Shown here: positions 8,784 through 17,606 of the stretch, piece after piece
How positions within the stretch are numbered: position 1 is the first letter of the stretch
Layout: every line of letters starts with the position of its first letter
Source: Desulfovibrio piger
Lineage (GTDB): Bacteria > Desulfobacterota > Desulfovibrionia > Desulfovibrionales > Desulfovibrionaceae
Length of the DNA: 64,000 nt
Direction of reading: 5' to 3'
Assembly (NCBI RefSeq): GCF_900116045.1
Contig: NZ_LT630450.1
Coordinates: forward strand, 1,479,501-1,543,500
Position numbers and translations under genes: made by a program
Notes under the pieces: generated by a model
Database searches by the model: none
The model's input: the letters and a program-made list of their open reading frames with translations, nothing else
What the model was told of the DNA's origin: nothing

Positions 8784-9713
8784 ATGCAGAAAGACAAAAA
8801 ATTTTTTGTGGCCGGACATCGAGGGCTTGTGGGCAGCGCCATCTGTCGCGCCCTGCGTCGTGCCGGGTATGAGAACCTGTGCGTTCGCAGCCACGCGGAG
8901 CTGGACCTGACAGAACAGCAGGCCGTGCGCGACTTTTTTGCCGCTGAAAAACCGGACTATGTCATTCTGGCTGCGGCCAAGGTGGGCGGTATCCACGCCA
9001 ATGCCGCCTATCCGGCCCAGTTCATCTATGAGAACCTCCAGATCCAGAACAACGTCATCCATAGTGCCTGGCAGAACGGCGTAAAAAAATTCCTCTTTCT
9101 GGGCTCGTCCTGCATCTATCCCAAGCTCTGCCCGCAGCCCATCAAAGAGGAATACCTGCTCACCGGCGCCCTGGAGCCCACCAATGATGCCTATGCCCTG
9201 GCCAAGATCTCGGGCATCAAGATGTGCCAGGCCTATCGCAAGCAATACGGCTTTGATGCCATCAGCGCCATGCCTACGAACCTCTATGGCACAGGTGACA
9301 ATTACCACCCGGAAAACAGCCATGTGATCCCGGCCATGATCCGCCGTTTCCATGAGGCCAAGATGCAGGGGCTTGCCCAGGTGAGCATCTGGGGTACAGG
9401 CACCCCCCTGCGGGAATTTTTGCACGCGGACGACATGGCCGATGCCTGTGTCTTCCTGCTGGAACATTATTCGGATTTCGAACATGTGAACGTGGGCAGC
9501 CAGCAGGAGATGACCATCATGGACATCGCCCGCCTGGTGGCACGCGTGGTGGGCTATGACGGCCAGATCCTCACCGATCCTTCCAAACCGGACGGCACGC
9601 CACGCAAGCTCATGGATTCCGGCCGGCTGTTCGGCATGGGCTGGCAGCCGCGGATCGATCTGGAAGAAGGGCTGAGGGCGGCCTATGCGGATTTTTGTAC
9701 CAACTACCGCTAA
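8784..9713 (+). CDS. fcl: GDP-L-fucose synthase
   Basis: NADPH-dependent epimerase-reductase that turns GDP-4-keto-6-deoxymannose into GDP-L-fucose. The 309 residues have the [15 protein letters not shown] dinucleotide-binding motif at about residues 11-25, KVGGIHAN, the serine motif [10 protein letters not shown], and YALAKISG with the catalytic Tyr-x3-Lys. The C-terminal [16 protein letters not shown] and [23 protein letters not shown] are family-typical. With gmd it completes the route from GDP-mannose to GDP-fucose, the donor for the fucosyltransferase at 12993. Base use is normal for this genome. Confidence 0.96.
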   Translation: MQKDKKFFVAGHRGLVGSAICRALRRAGYENLCVRSHAELDLTEQQAVRDFFAAEKPDYVILAAAKVGGIHANAAYPAQFIYENLQIQNNVIHSAWQNGVKKFLFLGSSCIYPKLCPQPIKEEYLLTGALEPTNDAYALAKISGIKMCQAYRKQYGFDAISAMPTNLYGTGDNYHPENSHVIPAMIRRFHEAKMQGLAQVSIWGTGTPLREFLHADDMADACVFLLEHYSDFEHVNVGSQQEMTIMDIARLVARVVGYDGQILTDPSKPDGTPRKLMDSGRLFGMGWQPRIDLEEGLRAAYADFCTNYR

Positions 9714-9725
9714 CAAGAGAACGTC

Positions 9726-11528
9726 ATGCTGAAAGCCCAGCTCCTGGAGGCCTTTCAACGAATTTATTGCGTTCTGCCTCCAGCTTTGCAACGAAGCTTC
9801 TGGATCGTCATGGCCCTGACGATCGTCGTGGCTCTGGCAGAATTCGCTCTGGCTGGGGCAGTCTCTCTGCTGGGCGTTGTTTTGGCCTCTCCTCAAAGCA
9901 TTGTGCAGCATCCCTTCATGCAGCAGCTGGTGGGCTGGCTGCCCGTACTGCGCCCGGCACTGGATGACCCCCGCTTGTTGCTGGCCCTGCTTCTCTGCCT
10001 GCTGTGCGGCACCACTCTGCTCAAGACCGTGATGCTGGCCCTGCTTACCTGGCGCCAGAGCCGCTACAGCCAAATGGTCAGCATGCATCTGGGCGTACGC
10101 CTGTTTCAGGGGTATATGCGCGCACCCTATATCTGGCACACTGGTCAGAAGATCAGTGATCTGATTACTATCCTGAACTGGCGTGCCAATACTGGCACAT
10201 TTCTGTTCCAAAGCCTTCAGGTACTATCCCAGCTTCTGGTGGTAGCCACCTTGCTGATGGCAATCTGCTGTATGGCACCCCTGGCCGGGACGCTGGTGGT
10301 CAGTATCACCGGTTTGGCTGCAACAGGTATCTTTCGCTGCAGCCGTCGCTGGGTGCACAAATACAGCCAGCAATGCGCCAATGCCCAGCAGACTTCCATG
10401 AAACTTATCCATACGGGCCTCAACGGTATCCGGGATATCCTCATTTGTGGGCAACAGGAAAAGTTCATCGATCAATACGCCACTACGGAACAGCGTTATA
10501 TGCAGGGACAGAGCGTGCTGCCGGTCTTTCCACCTTTACCGTCGTGGATACTGGAATTCGTAGGGATCTGCCTCTTGCTGGGCACTGCACTACTGCTGCA
10601 CTGGCAGGAGGCTACCTTGGCCCATGTGAGCGCTACCCTGGCCCTATTGGCAGCCGTAGCCTGGCGCCTGCTGCCCATCATGAACCGTGTGGTACAGGGA
10701 CTGCTTATCATGCAGCAACAGCTGCCCACGGTAGCCCCTATCCTTCAGAAGGTGCAGGAGGTTGAGGCACTGCCCTTGCCTGCTGCTGAGGAACGCCCCT
10801 GCCCCTTGCGGAAAGAAATCCGCTTCGAGCATGTCTGTTTTCGCTACCCCAATACCGGAGAAGGGCACAAGAATGCTCTGCAGGACATCAGCCTGCGCAT
10901 CCCCAAGGGCAGCATGATCGGCCTGATCGGCCCCTCAGGCGCGGGCAAGAGCACCATCGTCAGTCTGCTCACCGGCCTGTACAGGCCTGGCAGCGGCAGG
11001 ATACTGGTGGACGGACAGGAGCTGGACGACAGCCTGCGCGCGGGCTGGATGCGGAGCATTGGCTATGTGCCGCAAAGTCCTTTTCTGCTCAACGGCAGTC
11101 TGGCCGAGAACATCGCCTTCAGCCAGTGGGGCCAAAAGATCGACCGCCGGCGCGTGGAAGAATGCTGCCGCATGGCAGCTATAGACTTTCTTGATGACTT
11201 AGAAGATGGCATTGATACCATTATTGGAGAACGAGGCGTACGCCTTTCCGGTGGCCAGCTACAGCGTGTCTCAATTGCTCGTGCTCTCTATAGCCGACCG
11301 CAGCTTATTATTTTTGATGAGGCTACCTCAGCCCTCGACACAATGACTGAACATGATATTCAAAAAACAATTGAAAACCTTCGTAAGCAGATGACGGTTA
11401 TCATTATTGCACACCGCTTAACAACAGTCGAAAAATGTGACTGGCTATACTGGATAAAAAATGGAGAAATCTATATGGCTGGCAACAGCAAAAATATATT
11501 AAAAAAATATACCTCAGACAAATTTTAA
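9726..11528 (+). CDS. ABC transporter, fused permease and ATPase (MsbA-like glycan/lipid exporter)
   Basis: Half-transporter of 600 residues: a six-helix membrane domain (about 25-330) and a nucleotide-binding domain (about 360-590). It has Walker A IGPSGAGKST (about 399-408), signature LSGGQLQRVSIARAL (about 506), Walker B LIIFDEATSALDT (about 527) and a switch His in IIAHRLTT. Family knowledge suggests it flips a lipid-linked oligosaccharide or lipid across the inner membrane as a homodimer. It sits in the polysaccharide cluster 12 bp after fcl. Oddity: from about base 11175 the gene switches from normal to AT-rich composition, so its last 115 codons look recombined with the following AT-rich genes. 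Confidence 0.9.
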   Translation: MLKAQLLEAFQRIYCVLPPALQRSFWIVMALTIVVALAEFALAGAVSLLGVVLASPQSIVQHPFMQQLVGWLPVLRPALDDPRLLLALLLCLLCGTTLLKTVMLALLTWRQSRYSQMVSMHLGVRLFQGYMRAPYIWHTGQKISDLITILNWRANTGTFLFQSLQVLSQLLVVATLLMAICCMAPLAGTLVVSITGLAATGIFRCSRRWVHKYSQQCANAQQTSMKLIHTGLNGIRDILICGQQEKFIDQYATTEQRYMQGQSVLPVFPPLPSWILEFVGICLLLGTALLLHWQEATLAHVSATLALLAAVAWRLLPIMNRVVQGLLIMQQQLPTVAPILQKVQEVEALPLPAAEERPCPLRKEIRFEHVCFRYPNTGEGHKNALQDISLRIPKGSMIGLIGPSGAGKSTIVSLLTGLYRPGSGRILVDGQELDDSLRAGWMRSIGYVPQSPFLLNGSLAENIAFSQWGQKIDRRRVEECCRMAAIDFLDDLEDGIDTIIGERGVRLSGGQLQRVSIARALYSRPQLIIFDEATSALDTMTEHDIQKTIENLRKQMTVIIIAHRLTTVEKCDWLYWIKNGEIYMAGNSKNILKKYTSDKF

Positions 11529-11540
11529 TAGGAACATACA

Positions 11541-12224
11541 ATGAACTATGCATTAGATCGAGAATACTGGATTGAGAGAACCCTCAAAAAAATCCCTGCA
11601 AATTCAAAAATTTTGGATGCCGGAGCTGGAGAGCTCGGCAAAAAAAAATATTGTTCACATTTACGATATGTATCTCAAGATTTTGCTCAATATGATGGCC
11701 AAGGGGATGGGCACGGTCTGCAAACAGATACCTGGGATCAGACAAAACTCGATATCATTTCTGATATAACAGCTATCCCTGTGGAGAGCGCTAGCTTTGA
11801 TGCAGTGATGTGCATTGAAGTTTTCGAACATCTTCCTGATCCGCTGGCAGCTCTCCAAGAGTTTTCTCGAATCGTGCACTCTGGAGGATATCTTATTCTT
11901 ACTGCTCCATTCTGTTCCTTGACACACTTTGCTCCCTATCACTTCATAACAGGATTTAATCGTTATTGGTATGAAAAACATCTCCCTACATACGATTTCG
12001 AAATCATTGAGCTCACTTCAAATGGCAATTTTCTTTCTTATCTGCATCAAGAGTTGAATAGAATTCCTTATATCGTAGAAAAATACAACCTATCCAAATT
12101 AAGTTTATTTGAAAAAATAGCCAAAAAAATTATCAATCGTTATTTACTAAAAAATATAGAAAAGGCACATCAGACCAACGAACTACTCTGTTTTGGTTAC
12201 CAAATTTTTGCCAAGAGGAAATAA
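11541..12224 (+). CDS. SAM-dependent methyltransferase (class I)
   Basis: 227 residues. Motif I ILDAGAGELGKKKY (about 20-33) binds SAM. SFDAVMCIEVFEHLPDPLAAL is the motif II region, and IVHSGGYLILTAPFCSLTHFAPYHF the post-motif with a methyltransferase-11-like fold. The C-terminal half is lysine- and asparagine-rich. Genes of this type in glycan clusters methylate sugars or terminate chains, but the acceptor cannot be inferred. AT-rich, 12 bp after the ABC gene and abutting the DUF268 gene. Confidence 0.85.
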   Translation: MNYALDREYWIERTLKKIPANSKILDAGAGELGKKKYCSHLRYVSQDFAQYDGQGDGHGLQTDTWDQTKLDIISDITAIPVESASFDAVMCIEVFEHLPDPLAALQEFSRIVHSGGYLILTAPFCSLTHFAPYHFITGFNRYWYEKHLPTYDFEIIELTSNGNFLSYLHQELNRIPYIVEKYNLSKLSLFEKIAKKIINRYLLKNIEKAHQTNELLCFGYQIFAKRK

Positions 12225-12225
12225 T

Positions 12226-12996
12226 ATGTTCCTGAAAATTATAAAAAAATTTTTTATCAATCCTATCCAGGAATGCAGTAAACGATATTATCGACTCTTT
12301 ATTTTCATCATCGATTTTTTCAAGAAAAAAAATTCCCTGGAGGATGGACGTTTTTTGTGTAGGTGGAGAGATTGCTTCCCCTGTTTAGCTGATAATACAG
12401 GAACAACAGGATTCGATTATCACTATATCTATCATACAGCATGGGCCATCAGACAGATAAATAAATTTTCTCCCTCAAAGCATATCGATATTAGTTCATC
12501 ACTGTACTTCGTGACTGCGTTATCTGCGTATCTCCCCACAGAATTTTATGACTATCGTCCTGCGCAAATTAAACTAAGTAATTTAAAAACAGATAAAGCT
12601 GATTTGCTTGCTCTTGATTTTGAATCAAATTCCATAGAAAGCATTTCATGTATGCATGTTCTTGAACATATAGGTCTTGAGCGTTATGGTGACCCTTTTG
12701 ATCCTCAGGGAGATCTTAAGGCAATTTCTGAGCTTAAACGGGTCGTCAAACCTGAGGGAAGACTTTTTGTAGTTGTTCCTATGGGGGATATCTCAAGGAT
12801 ACAATATAATGCGCATAGGATATACTCTTATAATATATTTATATCATATTTCGATAATTTTATAATAAACAAGTTTTCATTCATAACAGATTCAGGAGAG
12901 TTTATAGAGTTTGCATCTCCCGATGACATATCTGGCCAAAAATATGGTTGTGGCTGTTTTGAACTGCAAAAAAAATCTACAGAGATGAGTATATGA
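12226..12996 (+). CDS. DUF268-like protein of the polysaccharide cluster
   Basis: 256 residues. The middle contains a methyltransferase-like pattern: HIDISSSLYFVTALSAYLP, then LLALDFESNSIESISCMHVLEHIGLERYGD, then LKRVVKPEGRLFVVVPMG. This arrangement, including the downstream DPQGD and the NAHRIYS segment, fits DUF268, found in many surface-glycan loci. A glycine-rich SAM loop is not evident, so methyl transfer is uncertain. The start at 12226 is 1 nt after the previous stop. The ATGA overlap with the fucosyltransferase at 12993 indicates translational coupling. Confidence 0.72.
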   Translation: MFLKIIKKFFINPIQECSKRYYRLFIFIIDFFKKKNSLEDGRFLCRWRDCFPCLADNTGTTGFDYHYIYHTAWAIRQINKFSPSKHIDISSSLYFVTALSAYLPTEFYDYRPAQIKLSNLKTDKADLLALDFESNSIESISCMHVLEHIGLERYGDPFDPQGDLKAISELKRVVKPEGRLFVVVPMGDISRIQYNAHRIYSYNIFISYFDNFIINKFSFITDSGEFIEFASPDDISGQKYGCGCFELQKKSTEMSI

Positions 12997-13880
12997 GCCA
13001 TATTACTGTTCAAATGTGTGGGGGGCTCGGCAACCAGATGTTCCAGTACGCCATGGGACGCGCCTTATCTTTACGGCATCACGTCCCCCTTATTTTGGAT
13101 ATCAGCTGGTTTTCAGGCCCTATGACAGGCTGCACTAAACGAAAATATCTACTAGATATTTTTCCCCATATAGCCTCTTCTAAAGATATATCATACTATA
13201 ATCGATATGCTATACAAAAATGGAAAAGGATTGGAAAACGTATCCTCTCTTATTTTTTCCCTGCCGAATCAACTATCATACAACCGTATTTTGCTTATTG
13301 GCCACAAATAGAATTGGTAAATCCTCCTGCGTATTTATCCGGATACTGGCAAAGTGAAAAATTTTTTTCTCCATATACAATTAAAATTAAACAAGATTTT
13401 ACATTTCCCACTTTACCTGAGGGAGAAGCGATTTTTTTAGCGCAAAAAATTAAAAGCGCGCCTGACAGTGTTGCAGTCCACATCCGGCGTGGCGATTATG
13501 TCACTGATAAGCGTGCTCAATCTTGTCATGGGAATATCCCGCTGTCATTTTATAAAGATGCACTAGACTATATCAAAGATATATATGGGGAAATAACTAT
13601 TTTTGTTTTTAGCGATGATCCTGCATGGGTAAAGGAATATTTTGATTATAGAAAAAATATCCCCATTATTGTTAATTTAAATTTTTCAGATCATCCATAT
13701 CATGATATGCATCTTATGTCTTTATGCAAGCATCACGTCATTGCAAACTCAACATTCTCTTGGTGGGGAGCTTGGTTAGGAACCCAGCAGGGCCTGACAA
13801 TAGCTCCAGCTCAATGGTTTGCAGATGAAAAATTTGAAAAATACAAAGATATATTTTGTAAAGAATGGATTATCATGTAG
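12993..13880 (+). CDS. Alpha-1,2-fucosyltransferase, GT11 family
   Basis: Transfers L-fucose from GDP-fucose to a galactose or related residue. The 295 residues carry the three GT11 motifs: GGLGNQMFQYAMGRAL (about residues 8-23), VAVHIRRGDYV (about 163-173) and NSTFSWWGAWLG (about 251-262). The donor is supplied by gmd and fcl in the same cluster. Strongly AT-rich. GT11 enzymes in enteric bacteria make H-antigen-like structures on O-antigen or capsule; whether this one does depends on its unknown acceptor. Confidence 0.93.
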   Translation: MSHITVQMCGGLGNQMFQYAMGRALSLRHHVPLILDISWFSGPMTGCTKRKYLLDIFPHIASSKDISYYNRYAIQKWKRIGKRILSYFFPAESTIIQPYFAYWPQIELVNPPAYLSGYWQSEKFFSPYTIKIKQDFTFPTLPEGEAIFLAQKIKSAPDSVAVHIRRGDYVTDKRAQSCHGNIPLSFYKDALDYIKDIYGEITIFVFSDDPAWVKEYFDYRKNIPIIVNLNFSDHPYHDMHLMSLCKHHVIANSTFSWWGAWLGTQQGLTIAPAQWFADEKFEKYKDIFCKEWIIM

Positions 13881-13889
13881 AGGAATACT

Positions 13890-14885
13890 ATGAGAATTCC
13901 TAAAATATCAGTTTTACTTCCAGTCCATAATGCAGAAAAATATTTGATAGAGTGCCTCGACTCTCTCATAACTCAAACATTCTCTGATTTTGAAATTATT
14001 GCTATTGATGATGCCTCTACAGATAATAGTCTTCATAGACTAAGAGATTATGCACAACGAGATAGCAGGATCAAAGTTTTTCATAACGAGACTAATCTAA
14101 AGCTTGCAAAAACACTAAATAAAGGTATTTGTCTTGCACAAGCCCCTCTTATAGCGCGAATGGATGCAGATGATATAGCTCTTCCCAAAAGGTTTGAGAT
14201 TCAATATGAATTTATGAAAAATAATCCTGATATAGATGTCTGCGGCACCTGGGCCCAAGGTTTCTGCGAAACCAACAGGCGATACTCTGTACCAGTCGAT
14301 CATGATACAATCTGCTCAGCCTTGCCTTTTTTTAACCCTATGATTCACCCTACTGTCATGATAAGGACAGATGTCGCAAGAAATAATCTTTATGATGAGA
14401 CCTTTGATAGAAGCCAGGACTATGAACTTTGGGCGCGAATGTTACTTACTGGTACATCGAAATTCCATAACATCCCCAAAGTACTTCTTCTGTATCGCTA
14501 TAAAGACAAGAAAAGTTCAAACTCGTTCTATTTAAATACAAAAATAAATATACTCTCAATGATTCTAAAAAATAATCTAACAGAGCATGATATTCTTATC
14601 AATGAAGCAATAAGCAATCAGGGCACCAATAGCAAGGATTATAGCACTCAGGAAATAAAGCAATGGCTTATTAAACTTATCGAATTTAACGCACAATCTA
14701 AAAAAATACAATCTAACAAATTAAATAAAATGGCAATTTTTATATTTATACAAAGCCTTATCAGGAAAAGAGGAATAAAAATTAAATCAATACTAAATAC
14801 CCCTTTTATTACAAACAAATATAAAGAATTAACAAAATATATCATAAAAAAAATGATATACGAAATAAAAATACTTCACATATAG
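13890..14885 (+). CDS. Glycosyltransferase family 2
   Basis: GT-A fold transferase of 331 residues. It opens with ISVLLPVHNAEKYLIECLDSL and has the nucleotide-binding AIDDASTDNS and the metal-binding ARMDADDIALPKRFEIQ (DxD type). SQDYELWARML is the common acceptor-side motif. The C-terminal 90 residues are Lys/Ile/Asn-rich and helical, perhaps membrane-associated. Very AT-rich and the last gene of the AT-rich block; the sugar specificity is not predictable. It begins 9 nt after the fucosyltransferase stop. Confidence 0.9.
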   Translation: MRIPKISVLLPVHNAEKYLIECLDSLITQTFSDFEIIAIDDASTDNSLHRLRDYAQRDSRIKVFHNETNLKLAKTLNKGICLAQAPLIARMDADDIALPKRFEIQYEFMKNNPDIDVCGTWAQGFCETNRRYSVPVDHDTICSALPFFNPMIHPTVMIRTDVARNNLYDETFDRSQDYELWARMLLTGTSKFHNIPKVLLLYRYKDKKSSNSFYLNTKINILSMILKNNLTEHDILINEAISNQGTNSKDYSTQEIKQWLIKLIEFNAQSKKIQSNKLNKMAIFIFIQSLIRKRGIKIKSILNTPFITNKYKELTKYIIKKMIYEIKILHI

Positions 14886-15213
14886 AATTATAAATTATAT
14901 ACATTTAATAAATATCACCCAACAAATATAAGCATAGAAGATAACATTAGTTTTGTACCCGATTCCTGTGCATGCTATAGATTCAAAGAGCCTGCCCATA
15001 ACACTTACCCATAAAGACATCAATAATGACTATTCAAAAAATTAAAAGAAAAATAAAATAAAAACAGACTCACTACACAATATATTTTCCAGCCATGTAA
15101 CAGGAAACGCAAAAATAAGTTATGTTTTAAAAAACACTCATCATATTATTGAAAAAATTAAATGACGCTTTTCTAGAAAAAATATATATACAATATAAAA
15201 AGGAAGCTTAGTG
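14886..15213. other. AT-rich non-coding gap inside the glycan cluster
   Basis: About 325 bp of very AT-rich sequence with no open frame of note, separating the AT-rich genes from the more GC-rich glycosyltransferases that follow. It probably carries a promoter for the gene at 15214 and looks like a recombination junction or decayed gene. TTGAAA occurs at 15149-15154, but no convincing -10 partner was assigned. Confidence 0.5.
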
Positions 15214-16137
15214 ATGCAAGTTGCTGTTTTTGCCTTCAATCGTCCTGACTTGCTTCAGCGTACACTAGTAGCCTTGTCTATTAATGACTTGGCGAACAAA
15301 GCTGCACTGACGATCTTTTGCGACGGCCCCCGCCATGCAAAGGATGAACCGGGCACACGTGCTGTACGTGAACTGGCCCAAAAAGCCCAGGGCTTTGCCT
15401 CTGTGGAAGTGGTGGAACGGCCGAAAAACATGGGCTGCGCGGCTTCCGTTATCGATGGTCTGACAGAGATGTTCCGCCTGTATGAGCGATTGATAGTCAT
15501 TGAAGACGATATTGTGACCTCGCCCTATACGCTGCGCTTCCTTTCCGCAGGATTGGCTCGCTATGCGGACAACGAAAAGGTCTTCAATATCGCCGCTTGG
15601 ACGCCACCGCACATTGCCCGGAATTTACCTGCGAATTATCCTTACGATGTCTATGCCATCCCGCGCTTCAATTGCTGGGGCTGGGCTTCCTGGCGCGACC
15701 GCTTCCAATATATCGACTGGGACGTGAAGGATTATCAGACATTCAAAAATTCTCCGCAGCTGCGCAAGGCCTTCAATGCTGGCGGAGATGATCTCAGCTC
15801 CATGCTGGATGCCCAAATGGAAGGAAACCTCGATACTTGGGACATCCGTGTCGACTATGCCCGTTTCAAAAAAGATATGGTCGGCATAAATCCTGTACGT
15901 TCCTATGCGCTCAATATCGGCATGGGCAGTGGCACACACACAACTACGGCTACGGCGTATTGGGACAGTGATATCTCTCTGGCTGTGGAACATCCTTGTT
16001 TTATGGACGATGTTAGCGTGGATGCGCGCATCCTCGAAACCTACCTTGCCTGCTATAAAGGGCAAAAGCGTTCCCTGCCCGTGCGCGCTATCAATAAGCT
16101 GAGTCGTATGCTGTCAGGAAAAAATTTGATTCCTTAG
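15214..16137 (+). CDS. Glycosyltransferase (GT-A fold, GNT-I/GT2-like)
   Basis: 307 residues. MQVAVFAFNRPDLLQRTLVAL is the N-terminal nucleotide-binding strand, RPKNMGCAASVIDGL follows, and IVIEDDIVTSPYTLRFL contains an acidic EDD motif in place of the usual DxD. FNCWGWASWRDRF is the tryptophan-rich acceptor motif seen in many capsule transferases. AGGAAG at 15201-15206 favours ATG 15214 over the in-frame GTG at 15211. Composition returns towards the genome average. Donor and acceptor unknown. Confidence 0.82.
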   Translation: MQVAVFAFNRPDLLQRTLVALSINDLANKAALTIFCDGPRHAKDEPGTRAVRELAQKAQGFASVEVVERPKNMGCAASVIDGLTEMFRLYERLIVIEDDIVTSPYTLRFLSAGLARYADNEKVFNIAAWTPPHIARNLPANYPYDVYAIPRFNCWGWASWRDRFQYIDWDVKDYQTFKNSPQLRKAFNAGGDDLSSMLDAQMEGNLDTWDIRVDYARFKKDMVGINPVRSYALNIGMGSGTHTTTATAYWDSDISLAVEHPCFMDDVSVDARILETYLACYKGQKRSLPVRAINKLSRMLSGKNLIP

Positions 16138-16143
16138 CAAAAG

Positions 16144-17604
16144 ATGTACATGAAAAACATCTTGCATATTAATACGCATGCTTCTGCAGGTGGCGCAGCA
16201 GTAGTCATGCAACGACTGGCTGATATGGTGCGGAGACAGGGGATGGCTTCTGCCATCCTGACCGGTGCTCCAGCCTTCGGGCAGGCACCTGATTTGAAGG
16301 CAGCCAAGTATACGGGACTCCATGCCTGGACGACCTGGCGAGGGCAACAGGACTATGGTTTTCAAAAAAATCATGCGCTCGTCCGCTCCTCGCTTTTTCA
16401 GCAAGCGGACATCATACACCTGCACAACCTGCACGGCGGCTACTTCAACCTTTGGTCCCTGCCTCTTCTTTCCGCGCTCAAGCCCACGGTCTGGACATTG
16501 CATGATATGCAGGCCCTGACAGGACATTGTGCACATTCTTTAGACTGTAAGCGCTGGCTGCCTGAAACTGGCTGTGGAAGCTGCCCGTCTCTCTCCGCGT
16601 ATCCCCGTTTATGGCGTGATGCCACCCGGCAACTCTGGCAGGACAAGCGCACCATCTATACCCACAGTTCCCTGTATCTGGTGACTCCCTCTGTCTGGTT
16701 GCAGCGACTGACAGAAAAAAGCCTGCTCAAGGAGCAACCTTTGGTCTGCATCCCCAATGGAGCGGACACATCCATTTATCGCCCTCTAGACCAGCAGGAG
16801 GCTCGTCGTCTGCTTGGACTTCCCCAAGATGCCCTGCTGGTAGGTGGTTGTGCGGATGGAGGCCTGGCCAATCCCTGGAAAGGGGGGCGATATGCTCTGG
16901 AGACGATCCTGGAGCTGAAAAAAACATTCCCGAGCCTTTATTTCCTGAATATCGGCGTCAAAAGCACTCCTACGGAATTGCAGGGGGCTGGCTGGGTACA
17001 GCATATTCGCTATGTGCATGAGCCTGCCAAACTGGCTCGTCTGTATGCAGCACTTGATTTGCTCCTTTATCCGACACTGGCAGACAACCACCCTCTGGTC
17101 TGTATCGAAAGTCTGTGCTGTGGAACTCCCATTGTGGGCTTTGCTACAGGCGGCGTTCCAGAGATTGTCCGGGATGGGCTGGACGGCCTGCTGGTATCCA
17201 CACATGACGGAACAGCATTGACAAAAGCCGCTGCAACATTGCTCCAAGATACTACCCTACGGGAAAAAATGAGCAAAGAAGCGGAGATCAGTGCCGCCCA
17301 ACGCTTTAATTTGGAACTGTTTACCCAGCGTTATGAAAAGCTTTATGGAGAAGTCTTAGAGCGCCCACGCAGTCTTGAAAAAAGCCGTTTACCCTTGGAT
17401 AAGGTTCCCAACATTGTCAAAAGTCCAGCCTTCATGCGGCAGGAATGGTCCAAATATCCACATCCCAGCAGGCAGCAGCAAAAAAAATTGCTTTCCCATG
17501 CTATTGCAGGGGGTATCTGCACCACCATTGGCACACTCGCTGGCTGGCCTTTGTTGGTTGCAGCCCTTTTCCGCTCCCTCTATCGTCGCTACCGGAACCG
17601 CTAA
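16144..17604 (+). CDS. Glycosyltransferase family 4 (GT-B fold)
   Basis: 486 residues. The N-terminal Rossmann domain opens with HINTHASAGGAAVVMQRLA, and DIIHLHNLHGGYFN and TVWTLHDMQALTGHC follow. The C-terminal donor domain carries VCIPNGADTSIYRPL, LLLYPTLADNHPLVCIESLCCGTPIVGF and the acidic GGVPEIVRDGLDGLLV, typical of retaining GT4 enzymes. The Cys-rich segment around residues 127-152 recurs in WcaC/WbpZ-type colanic-acid transferases. A C-terminal hydrophobic stretch near residues 455-480 may anchor the enzyme to the membrane. A second in-frame ATG lies at 16150. Confidence 0.9.
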   Translation: MYMKNILHINTHASAGGAAVVMQRLADMVRRQGMASAILTGAPAFGQAPDLKAAKYTGLHAWTTWRGQQDYGFQKNHALVRSSLFQQADIIHLHNLHGGYFNLWSLPLLSALKPTVWTLHDMQALTGHCAHSLDCKRWLPETGCGSCPSLSAYPRLWRDATRQLWQDKRTIYTHSSLYLVTPSVWLQRLTEKSLLKEQPLVCIPNGADTSIYRPLDQQEARRLLGLPQDALLVGGCADGGLANPWKGGRYALETILELKKTFPSLYFLNIGVKSTPTELQGAGWVQHIRYVHEPAKLARLYAALDLLLYPTLADNHPLVCIESLCCGTPIVGFATGGVPEIVRDGLDGLLVSTHDGTALTKAAATLLQDTTLREKMSKEAEISAAQRFNLELFTQRYEKLYGEVLERPRSLEKSRLPLDKVPNIVKSPAFMRQEWSKYPHPSRQQQKKLLSHAIAGGICTTIGTLAGWPLLVAALFRSLYRRYRNR

Positions 17605-17606
17605 TC

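Noticed and set aside
15149-15177. Sigma-70 promoter TTGAAA with a -10 candidate TCTAGA before the glycosyltransferase gene
   Set aside because: The -10 match is weak and AT-rich DNA gives many chance hits.
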